DNA of 64,000 nt. It comes from Aradus depressus (lineage: Eukaryota > Arthropoda > Insecta > Hemiptera > Aradidae). A program made the translations under genes and the position numbers. The stretch lies in assembly GCA_963662175.1 (NCBI GenBank), contig OY759217.1, positions 45,112,108-45,176,107 of the forward strand, read 5' to 3'. Positions 10,858 through 21,489 of the stretch are shown here, one piece after another. Positions within the stretch are counted from its first letter, which is position 1; every line of letters begins with the position of its first letter. Below the pieces are notes generated by a model. The model saw only the letters and a list, made by a program, of their open reading frames with translations, did no database searches and was not told the DNA's origin.

Positions 10858-11200
10858 AAGAGGGCGCCGGTAGCTCAGTGGTAAGCGTGCTTGTCTTCTG
10901 AGCTCAAGAACGTGGGTTCGAAACCCGACCGAGCCCCTTAGTTTATCTGGGAGGTAAAATAAACTTGAGCAAGCCGTCCTTCGGATGGGACGTTAAGCGA
11001 TGGTCCCGAGCCTGTACGATGTCAGCCTGACTAAGACCCCCTGCCCTAGGTGAATAAAAATTTAGGGTAGGCAAAATTTAGGACTCCCACAGTAGAGTCG
11101 GGCTCATGTCAACCAGAGTGACGAAAGACCGCTCTGGTAGTAGGCGATATGACCTCATAGTTAAAGCCGGGGCGTGAGTCATTAAACCTAACTTAACCTG
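10858..11200 (+). mobile_element. SINE-1, full length
   Basis: Complete head, body and tail (AAACCTAACTTAACC). Flanked by TATAATTTA at 10849-10857 and 11201-11209, a 9-bp duplication. Confidence 0.9.
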
Positions 11201-11226
11201 TATAATTTATAAAAAGAGAAAATAAT

Positions 11227-11420
11227 ACATGTGATGTGGTCATTACAGGTCTTTCTTAAACGAACCACTTTTCTATAAATCACCCCCCTCCCTCCCTATC
11301 GCCACTCTTAAATTAATTTCTTACTGGTATTATTGAACATAAGAAATTCACACTCCGAATTATGCCGTTTGCCGTTACAATGGAAACATAGAAAACTGCG
11401 AACGATAACACATTACTTTC
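11227..11420 (+). repeat. TGTGATG MITE, left half
   Basis: TGTGATGTGGTCATTACAGG onward follows the 4955 copy through its centre. The mirrored right arm is missing. Confidence 0.65.
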
Positions 11421-11855
11421 ATTATATGTATATTTTATCATTATATCATATTTTTGTATCTATTTGAATAAAATACTACCAATAATAAAACCCTATTTTA
11501 AAATTCGTTGCTCAATTTAAACATTTGCCTGCGCTTGCAAATTTAGCGACTTTGCTATTGCAAAAAGGTTGTTGACCTCTGCTTTAAATGCCATTATCCA
11601 AACAATACAAGGAAAAACAAAAACGAAAAAAAAAATTAGACTTCATTTTTTTTTTTTTTTTTTTGTCAATAACGACACGATGGAGAAGAATTTTGATTGC
11701 ATTTTTTTTTTTAACAGGTTCATTCCAATGGATCTGACCAATCAACTTTTCAGAGGCCCCGCTTTCCAAACAAAGACTGTTAGTAACATGACACTTTTAA
11801 TAGCATGGATGTCAACGACGAATTTCAATGTTCATAAAGAATTTTTTTTTTTTAG
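11421..11855. other. Unassigned, T-rich
   Basis: Contains several runs of 10-20 T. The open frames here are low-complexity products of the runs and are not called as genes. Confidence 0.4.
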
Positions 11856-12460
11856 ATTAGGGGAGAGGGCTTAACTCTAATAACTACCGATAGAATGAAT
11901 GCATCGACACGAAATTTTATATCTGTGATCAAAACCCCACAAAAGACAACACCTATTGATTTTCAGTCATAGGATCTCAACTCAAAAAAATCCAATAACT
12001 GGCGATGTAATGAATGTATCGAAATGAAATTTCATATTTCAAGTCAAAACCCAATGAGGACATAACCTGTCAAAGGGAAGAGGGGGTTCTTGGGAAGAAG
12101 CACACTCAAAAAACTCAATCTGAAGATTTCCAATATTTTGTGTAAGGAGACTCGTTGAAATTATTGTAGGTACTCAAATTTTTCTTTATATTCTTCTTTC
12201 CCAATTAATTTGACTATTATACAAAAGATGAATAAATAGTGAAAGTGTAAACTTGGGAGAGAAGACCTATAAAGAAAAATTTGAATACAATAAACTGAAG
12301 ATGTAATGAATTTGTCGACACAACATTTAGTAAGTCAACTATTGGATAAGAGCGCAAATGGTCCACTGGTTTTGAAGGGGGAGCGAAAAGTTAATAGATT
12401 AATTCGTTCTGCAGAAGTACATTGCGGGTGATTCACTTCTTGGGGAGTACTACCACCCCT
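11856..12460 (+). repeat. REP-P copy, broken
   Basis: Two sub-repeats (markers ATAACTACCGATAGAATGAA and TGGCGATGTAATGAATGTAT), then about 160 bp of foreign sequence, then the right-hand end (AAGTTAATAGATTAATTCG, then GAAGTACATTGCGGGTGATTC). Confidence 0.7.
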
Positions 12461-12924
12461 TAGAAATGTTTGCACAGACTAACACTCCTGTATAATTCTC
12501 CTCCTGGCGAAAATTTACGAATTTAGAGTAGTATACTGAAGAATACTATTAAAATATTCTAATATTCTACTAACGAAAATAATAACAGATTTTTGATAAA
12601 TTGAGTAGCCAACAGGCGAGCTATTACTTCAAGTTGGTTGGTGATCAAAAGACAGAATAGTTCGGGAGTCGAACCACGTACTGTTCTAAATTAATTCTTC
12701 AGTTAGCAAGACAGCACTTGAACAATTAGAGAGTCTAACTTGAACAGAACATTGAGGACATTAAATTGAAGAGGATAATAACAGAGGGAGCCGTAATAAT
12801 GATAGTCTTCCAGTTTTCCATAGCCTATTTCGGAAATGAAGAGCTTATGATAATAGGACCAATAGCCCCTAAGTCCCTCTTTTACTAATAGGCCACTAAA
12901 ACACTGTTTTTTAAAAGATTTTCA
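12461..12924. other. Unassigned sequence
   Basis: No gene or shared repeat recognised. Confidence 0.35.
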
Positions 12925-13225
12925 CTTCCCCAATGTATAGGCAAAGTTATGTAATCGGTCAAAAATTCGGTACAGAGTTCTCAACGGAATTTCATGTTTT
13001 CCGATCTCTAGATTCCAACCATGAAAAAAAAAAAAAGTATATTTCTCTGTGAACATAACTGCCTATAGAATATATCGACACGAAATTTTATACGTGAATT
13101 GAGAACCCTCTCATGACGACACCAATTGTTTTTCTACCAAATCGACCGAAAGGATAGGGGGGAGGCTAAGCAAAAAAAAAAACTTTAATAACTGCCGATA
13201 GAATTAATGTATCGACACGAGATTC
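12925..13225 (+). repeat. REP-P copy, left part
   Basis: Hairpin end (ACTTCCCCAATGTATAGGC), A-rich block at 13022 and one internal sub-repeat. It is cut off by MITE sequence at 13226. Confidence 0.75.
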
Positions 13226-13412
13226 AGCATTACTGGGTATAAGAAAGTCACTGTCAGAGATACGCTGTACAATGAAACAAAGAAAACCGCTGAAGTTAAC
13301 ACATTACTTTTTATACTCAGAAATGCCAGTGCGAAATGAATTTGAGAGAAGTGGAGGGGATGGGAGAAGTGTTTGTTATGAGAAAGTCGTGTTATGGCCA
13401 GATCGTTTTTTT
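13226..13412. repeat. TGTGATG MITE relative, partial
   Basis: Shares CTGGGTATAAGAAAGT, GCTGTACAATGAAACAAAG and GAAATGAATTTGAGAG-type blocks with the centre and one arm of the MITE at 4955-5236. Confidence 0.6.
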
Positions 13413-13474
13413 TTTTTTTCTTGTTGATAGAAAACGACACATTTGACAGACTTGCCAAAGTTTTTTTATATTTT

Positions 13475-13652
13475 TTATTTATCTGGGAGGTAAAAAAAAA
13501 CTGAAGCACGCCGTCCTTCGGATGAGACGCTAAGCGATGGCCCCGAGCCTGTACGATGTCAGGTACTCGTTAAAGACCCCTGCCCTAGGTGAATAAAAAA
13601 TTAGGGTAGGCTAAATTTAGGACTCATAGTAGAGACGGACTCATGTTGTCAA
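13475..13652 (+). repeat. SINE-1, head-less fragment
   Basis: Starts at ATCTGGGAGGTAAAAAAAAA and runs through CCGTCCTTCGGATGAGACGC to GGACTCATAGTAGAGACGG. The tRNA-like head is absent. Confidence 0.8.
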
Positions 13653-14569
13653 TCTATTGAAATTTCACTCTTTCTATATAAAAAAAATGTTTTCATGTTC
13701 AGTCCTGGCAATAGGCTTCGAGATGGTGAAAGACCTCCACCCACGTTAGGTCCATGTACACACAGTCAGATTCACAAAATGGGGTCTAAAGTATTGAGCC
13801 CCCGGAACAACACTAAGATTATTTGAATGTACGGCCTTGGCATATTTCCAGACACCCTCCACATGGTCGATAACATTGTGATTGAGTGCTACAAGGAAAT
13901 ATTAACGTCGTATACTTACAGTGTAAACATAATATATTCGCCTACAAAACGACATCTTAGCCATTGGATTCCAACGTTTTTGCGGCTTACGATCGTCATA
14001 ATCATTCTTATCAATATGACTGATAACTTCTCTCTCAAGAAAAAAAAAAAAATTGTTGCTAAATGAATTGATGAGTGAGACTATAAGGAAGGTATATTTG
14101 AGGAGAACTTGAGCGGGGACTGTTTGGCTTGGTCCTAAACTTACATACTTGAGTTGTGGTCTATCGTTGAAGAGTCGATAAAAGTGTTCTCACTTGAGCA
14201 GCCTTCTGTCTCTTGGCAATTTGGAAATACCCAAGCTCCGCATCGAAATATTTTGTTCAAATAATTTTTTTTTTTTAGGTAGCTATAACAAAAAAGTGTA
14301 CAAATAGAGTTCAGGTGAGATGGTATCAGAGAGTGTTAAGAAATAACACGGCATTCACTCAGCATGAAGTGTTGCTAGTGCTAGATATCACTACAGGTAG
14401 GCCCAAATTAGATATAAAACAGGATTTGATTCTGCTGCGATCGCTCGGTGTGGTCCAATAGCAGTTCTCGTTTTAATAAGTTGGACCTACTGGAAACAGG
14501 CATAATGGGATATTATATCAAGATGTCACTTGTGCTAACTTAAATCTGAATAAATTTTGGAATGGATTT
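13653..14569. other. Unassigned sequence
   Basis: No supported gene. It includes a weak open frame at 13827-14066 with no recognisable motif. Confidence 0.35.
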
Positions 14570-14947
14570 TGAAAATTGAGATCATTTTACATCAGGGCGT
14601 AAGTACATTAAAACATAATAAAAAATTGCTTCAAATAAAAGTTGTAGAGAAAACTGAGGCGGTTTGTGAGATAAATGCAAAAAAACGCCCTGAAATGTTC
14701 CTTTGCAACCAGTTTTTCCAGATGTTTACTTCATTTGAGCGAAAACTGTTAGTCCTATAGGAAAATTGATCCCAACCAAAAACGTTTTTTATCAAATGTA
14801 CAATCAGGTGTGTAATTAGATTTGAGATAGGACCAACACTATCAAAGTTATAGCGCCCCAAAGAATGTAAAATTAATTTCCGTAGGAAATATTTCAAAGT
14901 GTAATGTTTAACCAGAACAAACATAGCAACGAATTTTAAATTATATA
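14570..14947 (+). repeat. REP-A copy, 5'-deleted
   Basis: Begins at the AAAATTGCTTCAAATAAAAG block and ends CGTAGGAAATATTTCAAAG plus the AATGTTTAACCAGAAC linker. SINE-1 follows, as in the 10338 copy. Confidence 0.75.
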
Positions 14948-14960
14948 TATATAATTTTTG

Positions 14961-15312
14961 GAGGGCGCCGGTAGCTCAGTGGTATGCGTGCTTGACTTCT
15001 GAGCTCAAGGTTGTGGGTTCGTAGCCCGACCGAGGCCCTTAGTTTATTTTATCTGGGAGGTAAAATAAACTTAAGCACGCCGTCCTTCGGATGGGACGTT
15101 AAGCGATGGTCCCGAGCCTGTACGATGTCAGGTACTCGTTAAAGACCCCTACCCTAGATGAATAAAAAATTTCGGGTCGGCAAAATTTAGGACTCCCACA
15201 GTAGAGTCGGGCTCATGTCCACCAGAGTGACGAAAGAGCGCTCTGGTAGTAGGCGATATGACCTCGTAGTTAAAGCCCGGGCATGAGTCATAAAACCTAA
15301 CCTAACCTAACC
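14961..15312 (+). mobile_element. SINE-1, full length, CCTAA-rich tail
   Basis: Complete copy whose tail reads AAAACCTAACCTAACCTAACC, the longest run of the pentamer in the window. A 13-bp duplication TATATAATTTTTG lies at 14948-14960 and 15313-15325. Confidence 0.93.
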
Positions 15313-15325
15313 TATATAATTTTTG

Positions 15326-15406
15326 TTCTGGTTAAACATTACACTTTGAAATATTTCCTACGGAAATATATAAAATATATATAATGATATATCATATCAT
15401 TATATA

Positions 15407-15449
<43 letters not shown>

Positions 15450-15471
15450 AAGAGAGAGAGAGAATAACATA
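15326..15471. repeat. Inverted REP-A stub and AT/AG microsatellite
   Basis: TTCTGGTTAAACATTACACT through ATTTCCTACGGAAATAT is the reverse complement of the REP-A end at 14880-14925. It is followed by (TA)n and (GA)n runs to about 15462. Confidence 0.75.
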
Positions 15472-15590
15472 TGTGATGTGGTCATTATAGGACTTTCTTA
15501 TACCAACCACTTTTCTATAAATCATCCCCTGCCTATCACCACTCTTAAATTCATTTCTTACTAGTATTATTGAACATAAGAAATAGGCAT
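15472..15590 (+). repeat. TGTGATG MITE, left half
   Basis: ATGTGATGTGGTCATTATAG through the CTTATACCAACCACTTTTCT block. Same relative position as the one after the 10858 SINE-1. Confidence 0.65.
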
Positions 15591-17030
15591 AATCTGATAT
15601 TATATCGGATAAAAGTGTCGAAAAGTAATATTCACAGAATCGTTTTTTTTTTTGTTGTAATTTATAGGATTACAGAAATCGAACTCAACACTCAAAATGG
15701 TCCGAAAAAGTATCTCATTTGGGAAGATATTATATTGTTTTTAACTTACACTCTTACGGTATTGAAGACTTCAGTAAAGCCAGTTCTGTACTCTAGACTT
15801 TTAGTAAGATACCTTTAGGTGATCAAGTTACGGTGGGAGGTAAAGTAACTGATTCCAGAAGCAATGGAATCGGCATATGCTCAGCTACACACATGCAGTA
15901 ACATCATCTGAAATAAACTAAAGGCTGATCGAGAGAGTGTGCAGACTCGTAGGGAATCATGGATGAACAGGCCGAATTACTGACTCGTTTAGCACTGAAA
16001 AAGGACCTCATTGTACCCAGGCACTCCATCGCGATCATGAAGACGCATTGGGGCATGGGAAACCGGGTTGTCGACAGGCAAAAAGAGTCGACTCTAATCT
16101 AGAGAGCTAAGACCAGGTAACACAAGAAGAAAAACCCCGGAAGGCCTTGAGAAAAGTGATCGGGTATCTATTAGGACACCAAACGGTAAGAAAAACATCT
16201 CTTTATACTGGGTCTTGTTCCGCAGACGATGTGAAATGATGAAGAAAACCTTCGAGAAGATTCAGCGCTTCATTTGGAGAATAGGTAGTTAAGTAGTAGC
16301 GAGGGGCTGTTATATGGGCCTTAAGACTTTGGATAACATAGGTACAAACCCAGTTTGCAATAAATCTACGGCCAGTTGTATAACCCAACAAAAGAAGGTA
16401 CGCAAGAAGATGAGTACGAAAAGCACACATTGGTGGAAACATTTTTCTTTGCTTTCATGAAAATAACCATTTTCTGAGTTATTGAAACAAGGACGATATG
16501 TGTCGTGCAATTAGATGATTGTAGATTTATGACAATTTTACAACCAATATTCTCATTGAAAGCCCAGATTTGAAAAGCCATTAAAGAATTGATTGCTTGT
16601 AGTTCACTTCTCGTTAGAATAGCCCTTCTCATAAAACCACTACTAAAATTGTCCACTATAATAGTAGTTTTAGGGCGGAACAACCGTCATTAAGTTAGCG
16701 CAGTATATGCGACAACGTATCTTTACAGCCCCATGAAAGTGTTTAATTGGACACGAAACGGCCTTCCTAAGAGATCCAGTGTCGTTGGTGACAAGAAACT
16801 TTTGTTAATCTTTATATTCCTTAAAAGAGTAATTAATAAATATTAACACTAATTACAATACAAAAACGAACAATTTCTGGGGGAGGGGAACTTGGTGTAC
16901 TATACTTTTTTAATCAATTTGTGTATAATTTAATTATTTTTCGCTGTAATTTGGTGTAAAATTTCAGTTAAATAGCTTCCATAATATCCAATTTGTGCAG
17001 ATGGTCAAGCCTCGTTGTAATGTTTCCATT
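15591..17030. other. Unassigned sequence upstream of retrotransposon remains
   Basis: The block 15840-16160 is richer in GC than its surroundings and might be decayed retrotransposon sequence continuous with the RTE-like remnant after 17712. I could not align it to a named domain. A minus-strand open frame at 16366-16683 has no motif I recognise. Confidence 0.35.
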
Positions 17031-17712
17031 TTAAATCAATGGAACTTTTTTTTTTTTTTCTCGGGTGCTCCTGACCCCTTAGGGGGGTCGGTCACATCAC
17101 CCTATGTTCTCCCGGCTCCTTACGCCGAGTGATCTCGGGATCTTATCGGAGGTTCTGTTCTGCCTGTGTCCCAGAGCCGGGGGCAGCCGCCGCACGCCTG
17201 TCGGTGGTCAGTGGGGCCCCCGGCACCGGGTTAGTAGGCTTTCTTGATTCTCCGCCAGGAGGAGACGAACCGACCAAAAGCCAGGTAGCCAGCCTCTGTC
17301 ATCAGTCCCGGCAGGTCCAGTCCCAGGTACGATCCTGTCTGGCGAATCAGCGCCGCCCTGGGCACGTCGTATAGCGGGCATTCGAGAACTACGTGTTCCG
17401 CAGTCTCGACGCCACCACACGAGCAGGCTGGGCTGTTCTTCTTCTTAAAGAAGAAGAGCTTGGCGCTGAAGTCGCCGTGACCTGATAGCATCTGTGACGT
17501 CCAATGGTCTGGTTGTACCCATGGAGAGTCAAGGCGCGTCTGGACGTCTGGGAAATAGGTGAAGGTTGTACGGCCATCTGTCGATTGCGCCCAACGACGT
17601 TGCCATCTTTCTACGATCCATTCCTGGACAATGCCCCTCAGGCGCTCTGGTCTCGCCCGTCCTTGCATCTCCCTTTCCAGGGCTTGACTAGGGGGCTTAA
17701 ATCAATGGAACT
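17031..17712 (-). mobile_element. 5'-truncated R1-like non-LTR insertion with 16-bp duplication
   Basis: The insertion body is 17047-17696. On the minus strand it ends in a 13-nt poly(A), seen as T at 17047-17059. The 16-bp sequence TTAAATCAATGGAACT occurs at 17031-17046 and again at 17697-17712, an exact target duplication. It is GC-rich (well over 50%) against an AT-rich background, and severely 5'-truncated, as is usual for target-primed reverse transcription. Only the end of ORF2 and a 3' UTR of about 170 bp remain. Confidence 0.93.
17231..17696 (-). pseudogene. C-terminal end of an R1-clade-like ORF2
   Basis: The frame is open from the truncation point to a stop at 17231. It contains WIVERWQRRW, a QMLSGHGDFSAKL block, and a Cys/His motif CSCGGVETAEHVVLEC followed by PLYDVPRAAL. 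A GHGxFxxYL-like block followed by a C-x-C-x8-H-x4-C finger is the usual C-terminus of R1/TRAS/SART and related ORF2 proteins. The endonuclease and reverse transcriptase are lost to 5' truncation. The reading frame is uninterrupted, so the insertion is fairly recent. Assignment to R1 rather than a neighbouring clade (LOA, I) is inference. Confidence 0.8.
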
Positions 17713-17739
17713 ATCAAAGACATTATATACCAATGCCAG

Positions 17740-18720
17740 AGACATCTTCTAGCTTGGAGTTCAAATGGCTATTAAAAGACTCAACAATGGAAGAGCCCCA
17801 GCGTAGACGTCCTTCCTAATAAGCAGTTCAAGGTGGCGGGGGAACCACATGAAAAATGCATATATGAGTGCATCAAGAAGAGAACCAAGAAATACCGAAA
17901 GCCTGGAACTTCCATACACCACTTATTGCAGAACAGTAGCAGAGAGGAATCCAAGTGGAATTACTAAAGTATTCAAGTATTCTGCAGTGCGCACAAATCC
18001 TCCTAGTGAAACTAAACACAGAGATTTTCAGGAGAGGTAGAAGTACCCTGAATCAGCTCATCATCCTCCGACAAATACTGTAGTCGACTGTTTTGTCGAT
18101 TTACAGTCAGCATATGACTCTTGCGCATCAAGAGAACCTGTGGGACATATACACGACACCGGCCAAGCTTATCGATGACGTGAAAGCAGTCCTGGGCTTG
18201 TCGAAGAGTCGGGCTTAAGCAGGGGGATTGCTTCCCTCCCTTCCTGCTCAACATCGCCCTGGAAAATATAATTAGGGGAATCGATACGAAAAACGGCAAA
18301 ATTCTCGTTGGACACATTCGCAAAATCTTGGTTTACGATCCTGGGAAACCAAGAACTTCGAGCTGCTAATAAACCTGGAGAAAACGTAATATAAGCTGGT
18401 AAGTATCCAAGCTGCCTTCCAGGAAGCGAACTCTTTCAAATACCTAAAGTAGACAGAAGCGTGTATAAACGATGTGATACAGAATCCCTCCCGCGGTTTC
18501 GGAAATGAAGGTTAGGCGACTCCAATCGGTAAGGAGTGACGTTAGCTAGGTCGCAAGGAAGGAGACCCCACGGAAGACCTCAGCTCCGGTGGATGGACAT
18601 TATCAAGAAGGACACGCTAGGAGTACAGGTGGGGAAATAATCCGAACGGATGGAGTCGGATGGTGCTTGCAAACACCTCTAAAGTCTGGAAGCCAACAGA
18701 ATAAATGTAAGCATTACTTA
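17740..18720 (+). pseudogene. Decayed RTE-like reverse transcriptase
   Basis: Read across frames with stops and frameshifts, the stretch keeps reverse transcriptase landmarks in order. These are a fingers-like AIKRLNNGRAP block near 17768, QLIILRQIL near 18055, FVDLQSAYDS near 18092 (the first catalytic Asp region), RVGLKQGDCF followed by LLFNIALENIIR near 18208, and FKYLK near 18436. LKQGD followed by LLFNIALE is typical of RTE-type endonuclease-reverse transcriptases. A C-terminal WMDIIKKDTLGVQV-like segment lies near 18590. No intact frame longer than about 60 codons remains, so it is dead. The R1-like insertion lies just upstream, at its 5' side. Confidence 0.8.
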
Positions 18721-19299
18721 AAGGAAAATAGTTAAATTCACTATTTAAAAAATCAGAAAAACGCAGCAACATAGGTTTAAGGTTTCAACATAGGTTTGCA
18801 CACAACACAAGCAAATCTTAGTAAATAAACAATGTTATTTAAAGAATATTTTTAGAAAGTTATATAAAACTTTTAAGTACAAAAAATGTTCGTTAGCGAT
18901 GCAAAAAGCTCTCCACACGTGTGGGCATAAAGCAGGGAAAATTCAAAAGTTTTCATATCATTTGAAAGAAAACTTTTTCGAAAGAAAACATCTGTTGAAA
19001 AGTTCGTCTGAGACCAAGTCATAATGTATAACTTGGGAGTTAACTTCATTGGAGGGTTCTGATAAGAAACTTTATGAAAGGAAGTCGTTAAGACTTCAAC
19101 ATCGTAAATGTTAGTAACATTTAGACTGAGATAAGTCCATTATTAATTCTATCTGTAATAGGGAAGGGGGCCCGTAAAGTCACCAAAGTCTACTTTAATT
19201 GGTAACAAAGGCCGATATAGGCAAAATTTATTGTCACATTTCGGCATTCAAAAAGATAGACTACGCCACAAGCGGATCCTGAGGGCCCTAGCAGAAAAA
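18721..19299. other. Unassigned AT-rich sequence
   Basis: No supported feature. Confidence 0.35.
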
Positions 19300-19800
19300 C
19301 TGTCGGTGAATCACCGGCAATGTACTACCCCAGAACGAATTAACCAATTAATTTTTCGCTTCCCCTCCAAAACCAGTCGACTGGTTGCCCTAATGTTCTA
19401 ATAATCCTCTTAATAAAATGTGTCGATAAATTAATTAAATCGGCATTTATAGGGGTTTTTGAGCTGATCCCGCCTCTGATCCTTCCTTCCTTTCGGCCGA
19501 TTTGACTGAAAATGGAGTATGTGTTGTCCCTATGGGTTTTCGTCACATATAAACATGTCGATACATTTATTCTATCGGCAAATAGTAGAGTTTTAATGTT
19601 AAGATTATCAAATTATCCCCTTAATCCTTCTCCCCTTCGGTCGATTTGGCTGAAAACAATAGAGTCATCGTTAGAGGATTCTGGATTCGCATATAAAATT
19701 GGATACAGTTTCTTATGCTACAGAATCCTAAAAAAATCGTCGGTAAGTCATCGGCAATGTACATCCTCATATTAATTTTTTTGGGCCAATTAGTCCCTTC
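19300..19800 (-). repeat. REP-P copy plus start of a second
   Basis: First copy 19302-19710, from CTGTCGGTGAATCACCGGCA through ATCGGCATTTATAGGGGTTT and ATCGGCAAATAGTAGAG. A second start (GTCGGTAAGTCATCGGCAAT) at 19739 is broken off near 19800. Confidence 0.8.
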
Positions 19801-19954
19801 TCATAATTGCTATTCCACTATTCCAGAAGGAAGGGGGAATCAGAAGGGCTGACTCACTATCCCCTTTTCCCCGGCGTAGGGGGGCGTATCCAGGTAAGGG
19901 TCCTAATTTTCCTCTCGCCATGAACTAACCAATAAACATGTACAGAAAAAAAAC
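19801..19954. other. Unassigned
   Basis: Short spacer between opposed REP-P pieces. It contains G-rich and C-rich runs. Confidence 0.3.
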
Positions 19955-20640
19955 ACCAATAACTCCCGATGTAATGAATGGATCAACATAACATTATAGG
20001 TTAGGTTTTATGAGACATGCCCGGGCTTTAACTACGAGGTCATATCGCCTACTACCAGAGCGCTCTTTCGTCACTCTGGCTCTGACATGAGCCCGACTAT
20101 ACTGTGGGAGTCCTAAATTTTGCACACCCTAAATTTTTATTCACCTAGGCTAGGGGTCTTTAACAGTAGGCTGACATCGTACAGGCTGGGGACCACCGCT
20201 TGACGTCCCATCCGAAGGACGGCGTGCTTAAGTTTATTTTACCTCCCAGAAAAAATAAACTAAGGGCCTCGGTCAGGTTTCGAACCCACGTTCTTGAGCT
20301 CAGAAGCCAAGCACGCATACCACTGAGCTACCGGCGCTCTCCATAACATTATTTATTTACTTTCAAAATCTCATAAGGACGGCATTAATTTTCTGCGAAA
20401 TCTGCCAAAGGGAAGAGAGGGATCAGAGGTGGGGGTGCTCGACTCAAAAACGTTAATAACTGCCGACGTATCGAATGTATTGACACAACATTTAGTATGA
20501 CAATTCAGAAACCCCTTTGTAAGTCAACTATTGGTTTTTAGCCGAAACGATTGGTTTTGGAGGGAGAGCAAAAACGTAATTTATTAATAAGTGCCGAGAA
20601 GTATGTAGCCTATGATCCACTAAATCATCAAATTTTCGGC
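19955..20640 (+). repeat. REP-P copy interrupted by SINE-1
   Basis: Two sub-repeats and the right-hand end (GTAATTTATTAATAAGTGCC). The first sub-repeat is split at ATAACATTAT by the SINE-1 at 19998-20341. Removing the SINE and one copy of the duplication restores the REP-P block. Confidence 0.8.
19998..20341 (-). mobile_element. SINE-1, full length, inside REP-P
   Basis: Plus-strand order is the tail AGGTTAGGTTTTATGAG, then the body, then the head (GAGCTACCGGCGCTC). The 11-bp duplication CATAACATTAT lies at 19987-19997 and 20342-20352. Confidence 0.93.
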
Positions 20641-21182
20641 CGATTATATATCTGACCCCGAACTTCGTTTATCTGAGGAAATAAAATGTGAATACATCAT
20701 GAAAATATAATTTTTGAAACAAAAAGCTTTTTGTTAATCGTAAAAAAAAAAATAAAAAATAGTTTAACTGTTCAGACTAAGAGGATAGGAAAGAAAAAAA
20801 ACATAGGTTGAACAAGTTTGAGAGCAGATTGTAAAGTTGTGGAGGATGGCGGCCGTTGGAAAGTTGGTCCGGTCTCTCGAACTGGAACACAATTAGTCTC
20901 ATATTCAAAAGAGTTTCCCGTGATTTTTTCTAAGAGTAACACTGTTTAAAAAGACGTCACACCACAAGACTTGTTGACAAAGAAAACCGCCAACACCATC
21001 CTTAGCCGAAATACATCAATATTGGAACAATAACCGCAAAGCTTCTGAACAGTCATAACGACATATGAGGAGAAACAGAGCAAAACCAATTAAATCACAT
21101 TTTTTTCAAAATCGAGTTATGTCTTGTAATATCCAGTATTACCTTGAAAACGATACAATAAACTATGTAATACAGTCCAAAA
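20641..21182. other. Unassigned sequence
   Basis: No supported feature. A single diverged AAAACCAATTAAATC-type motif near 21083 resembles the 33-bp array below. Confidence 0.3.
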
Positions 21183-21243
21183 CCAACTAAATTCCTTTAA
21201 AACAGATATTTGAAAATGGTTCGACGGAGCAAAACGGACTGAA

Positions 21244-21474
21244 TCCACTTGACTGTTCAATACAAAACCGACTATATCCACTTGACTCTTCAATACAAAA
21301 CCGACTATATCCACTTGAGTGTTCAATACAAAACGGACTATATCCACTTGACTGTTCAATACAAATCCGACTATATCCACTTGACTCTTCAATACAAAAC
21401 CGACTATATCCACTTGACTCTTCAATACAAAACCGACTATATCCACTTGAGTGTTCAATGCAAAACGGACTATA
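21244..21474. repeat. 33-bp tandem array, seven copies
   Basis: Unit TCCACTTGACTGTTCAATAC plus AAAACCGACTATA, repeated seven times with few substitutions. Because 33 is a multiple of 3, frames on both strands stay open across the array with 11-residue repeats. These frames are by-products of the unit length; I do not call a gene. Diverged relatives of the AAAACC(G/A)ACTATATCC motif occur near 21180 and 21825. Confidence 0.95.
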
Positions 21475-21489
21475 TCCAATCAGCCAATT

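Noticed and set aside
11569..11874. Open frames across poly(T) tracts
   Set aside because: They consist of poly-Phe or poly-Lys stretches produced by homopolymers.
16366..16683. 105-codon minus-strand open frame with plausible composition
   Set aside because: I could not tie it to any family or element; no splice sites or homologous second copy in the window, so it is left unassigned.
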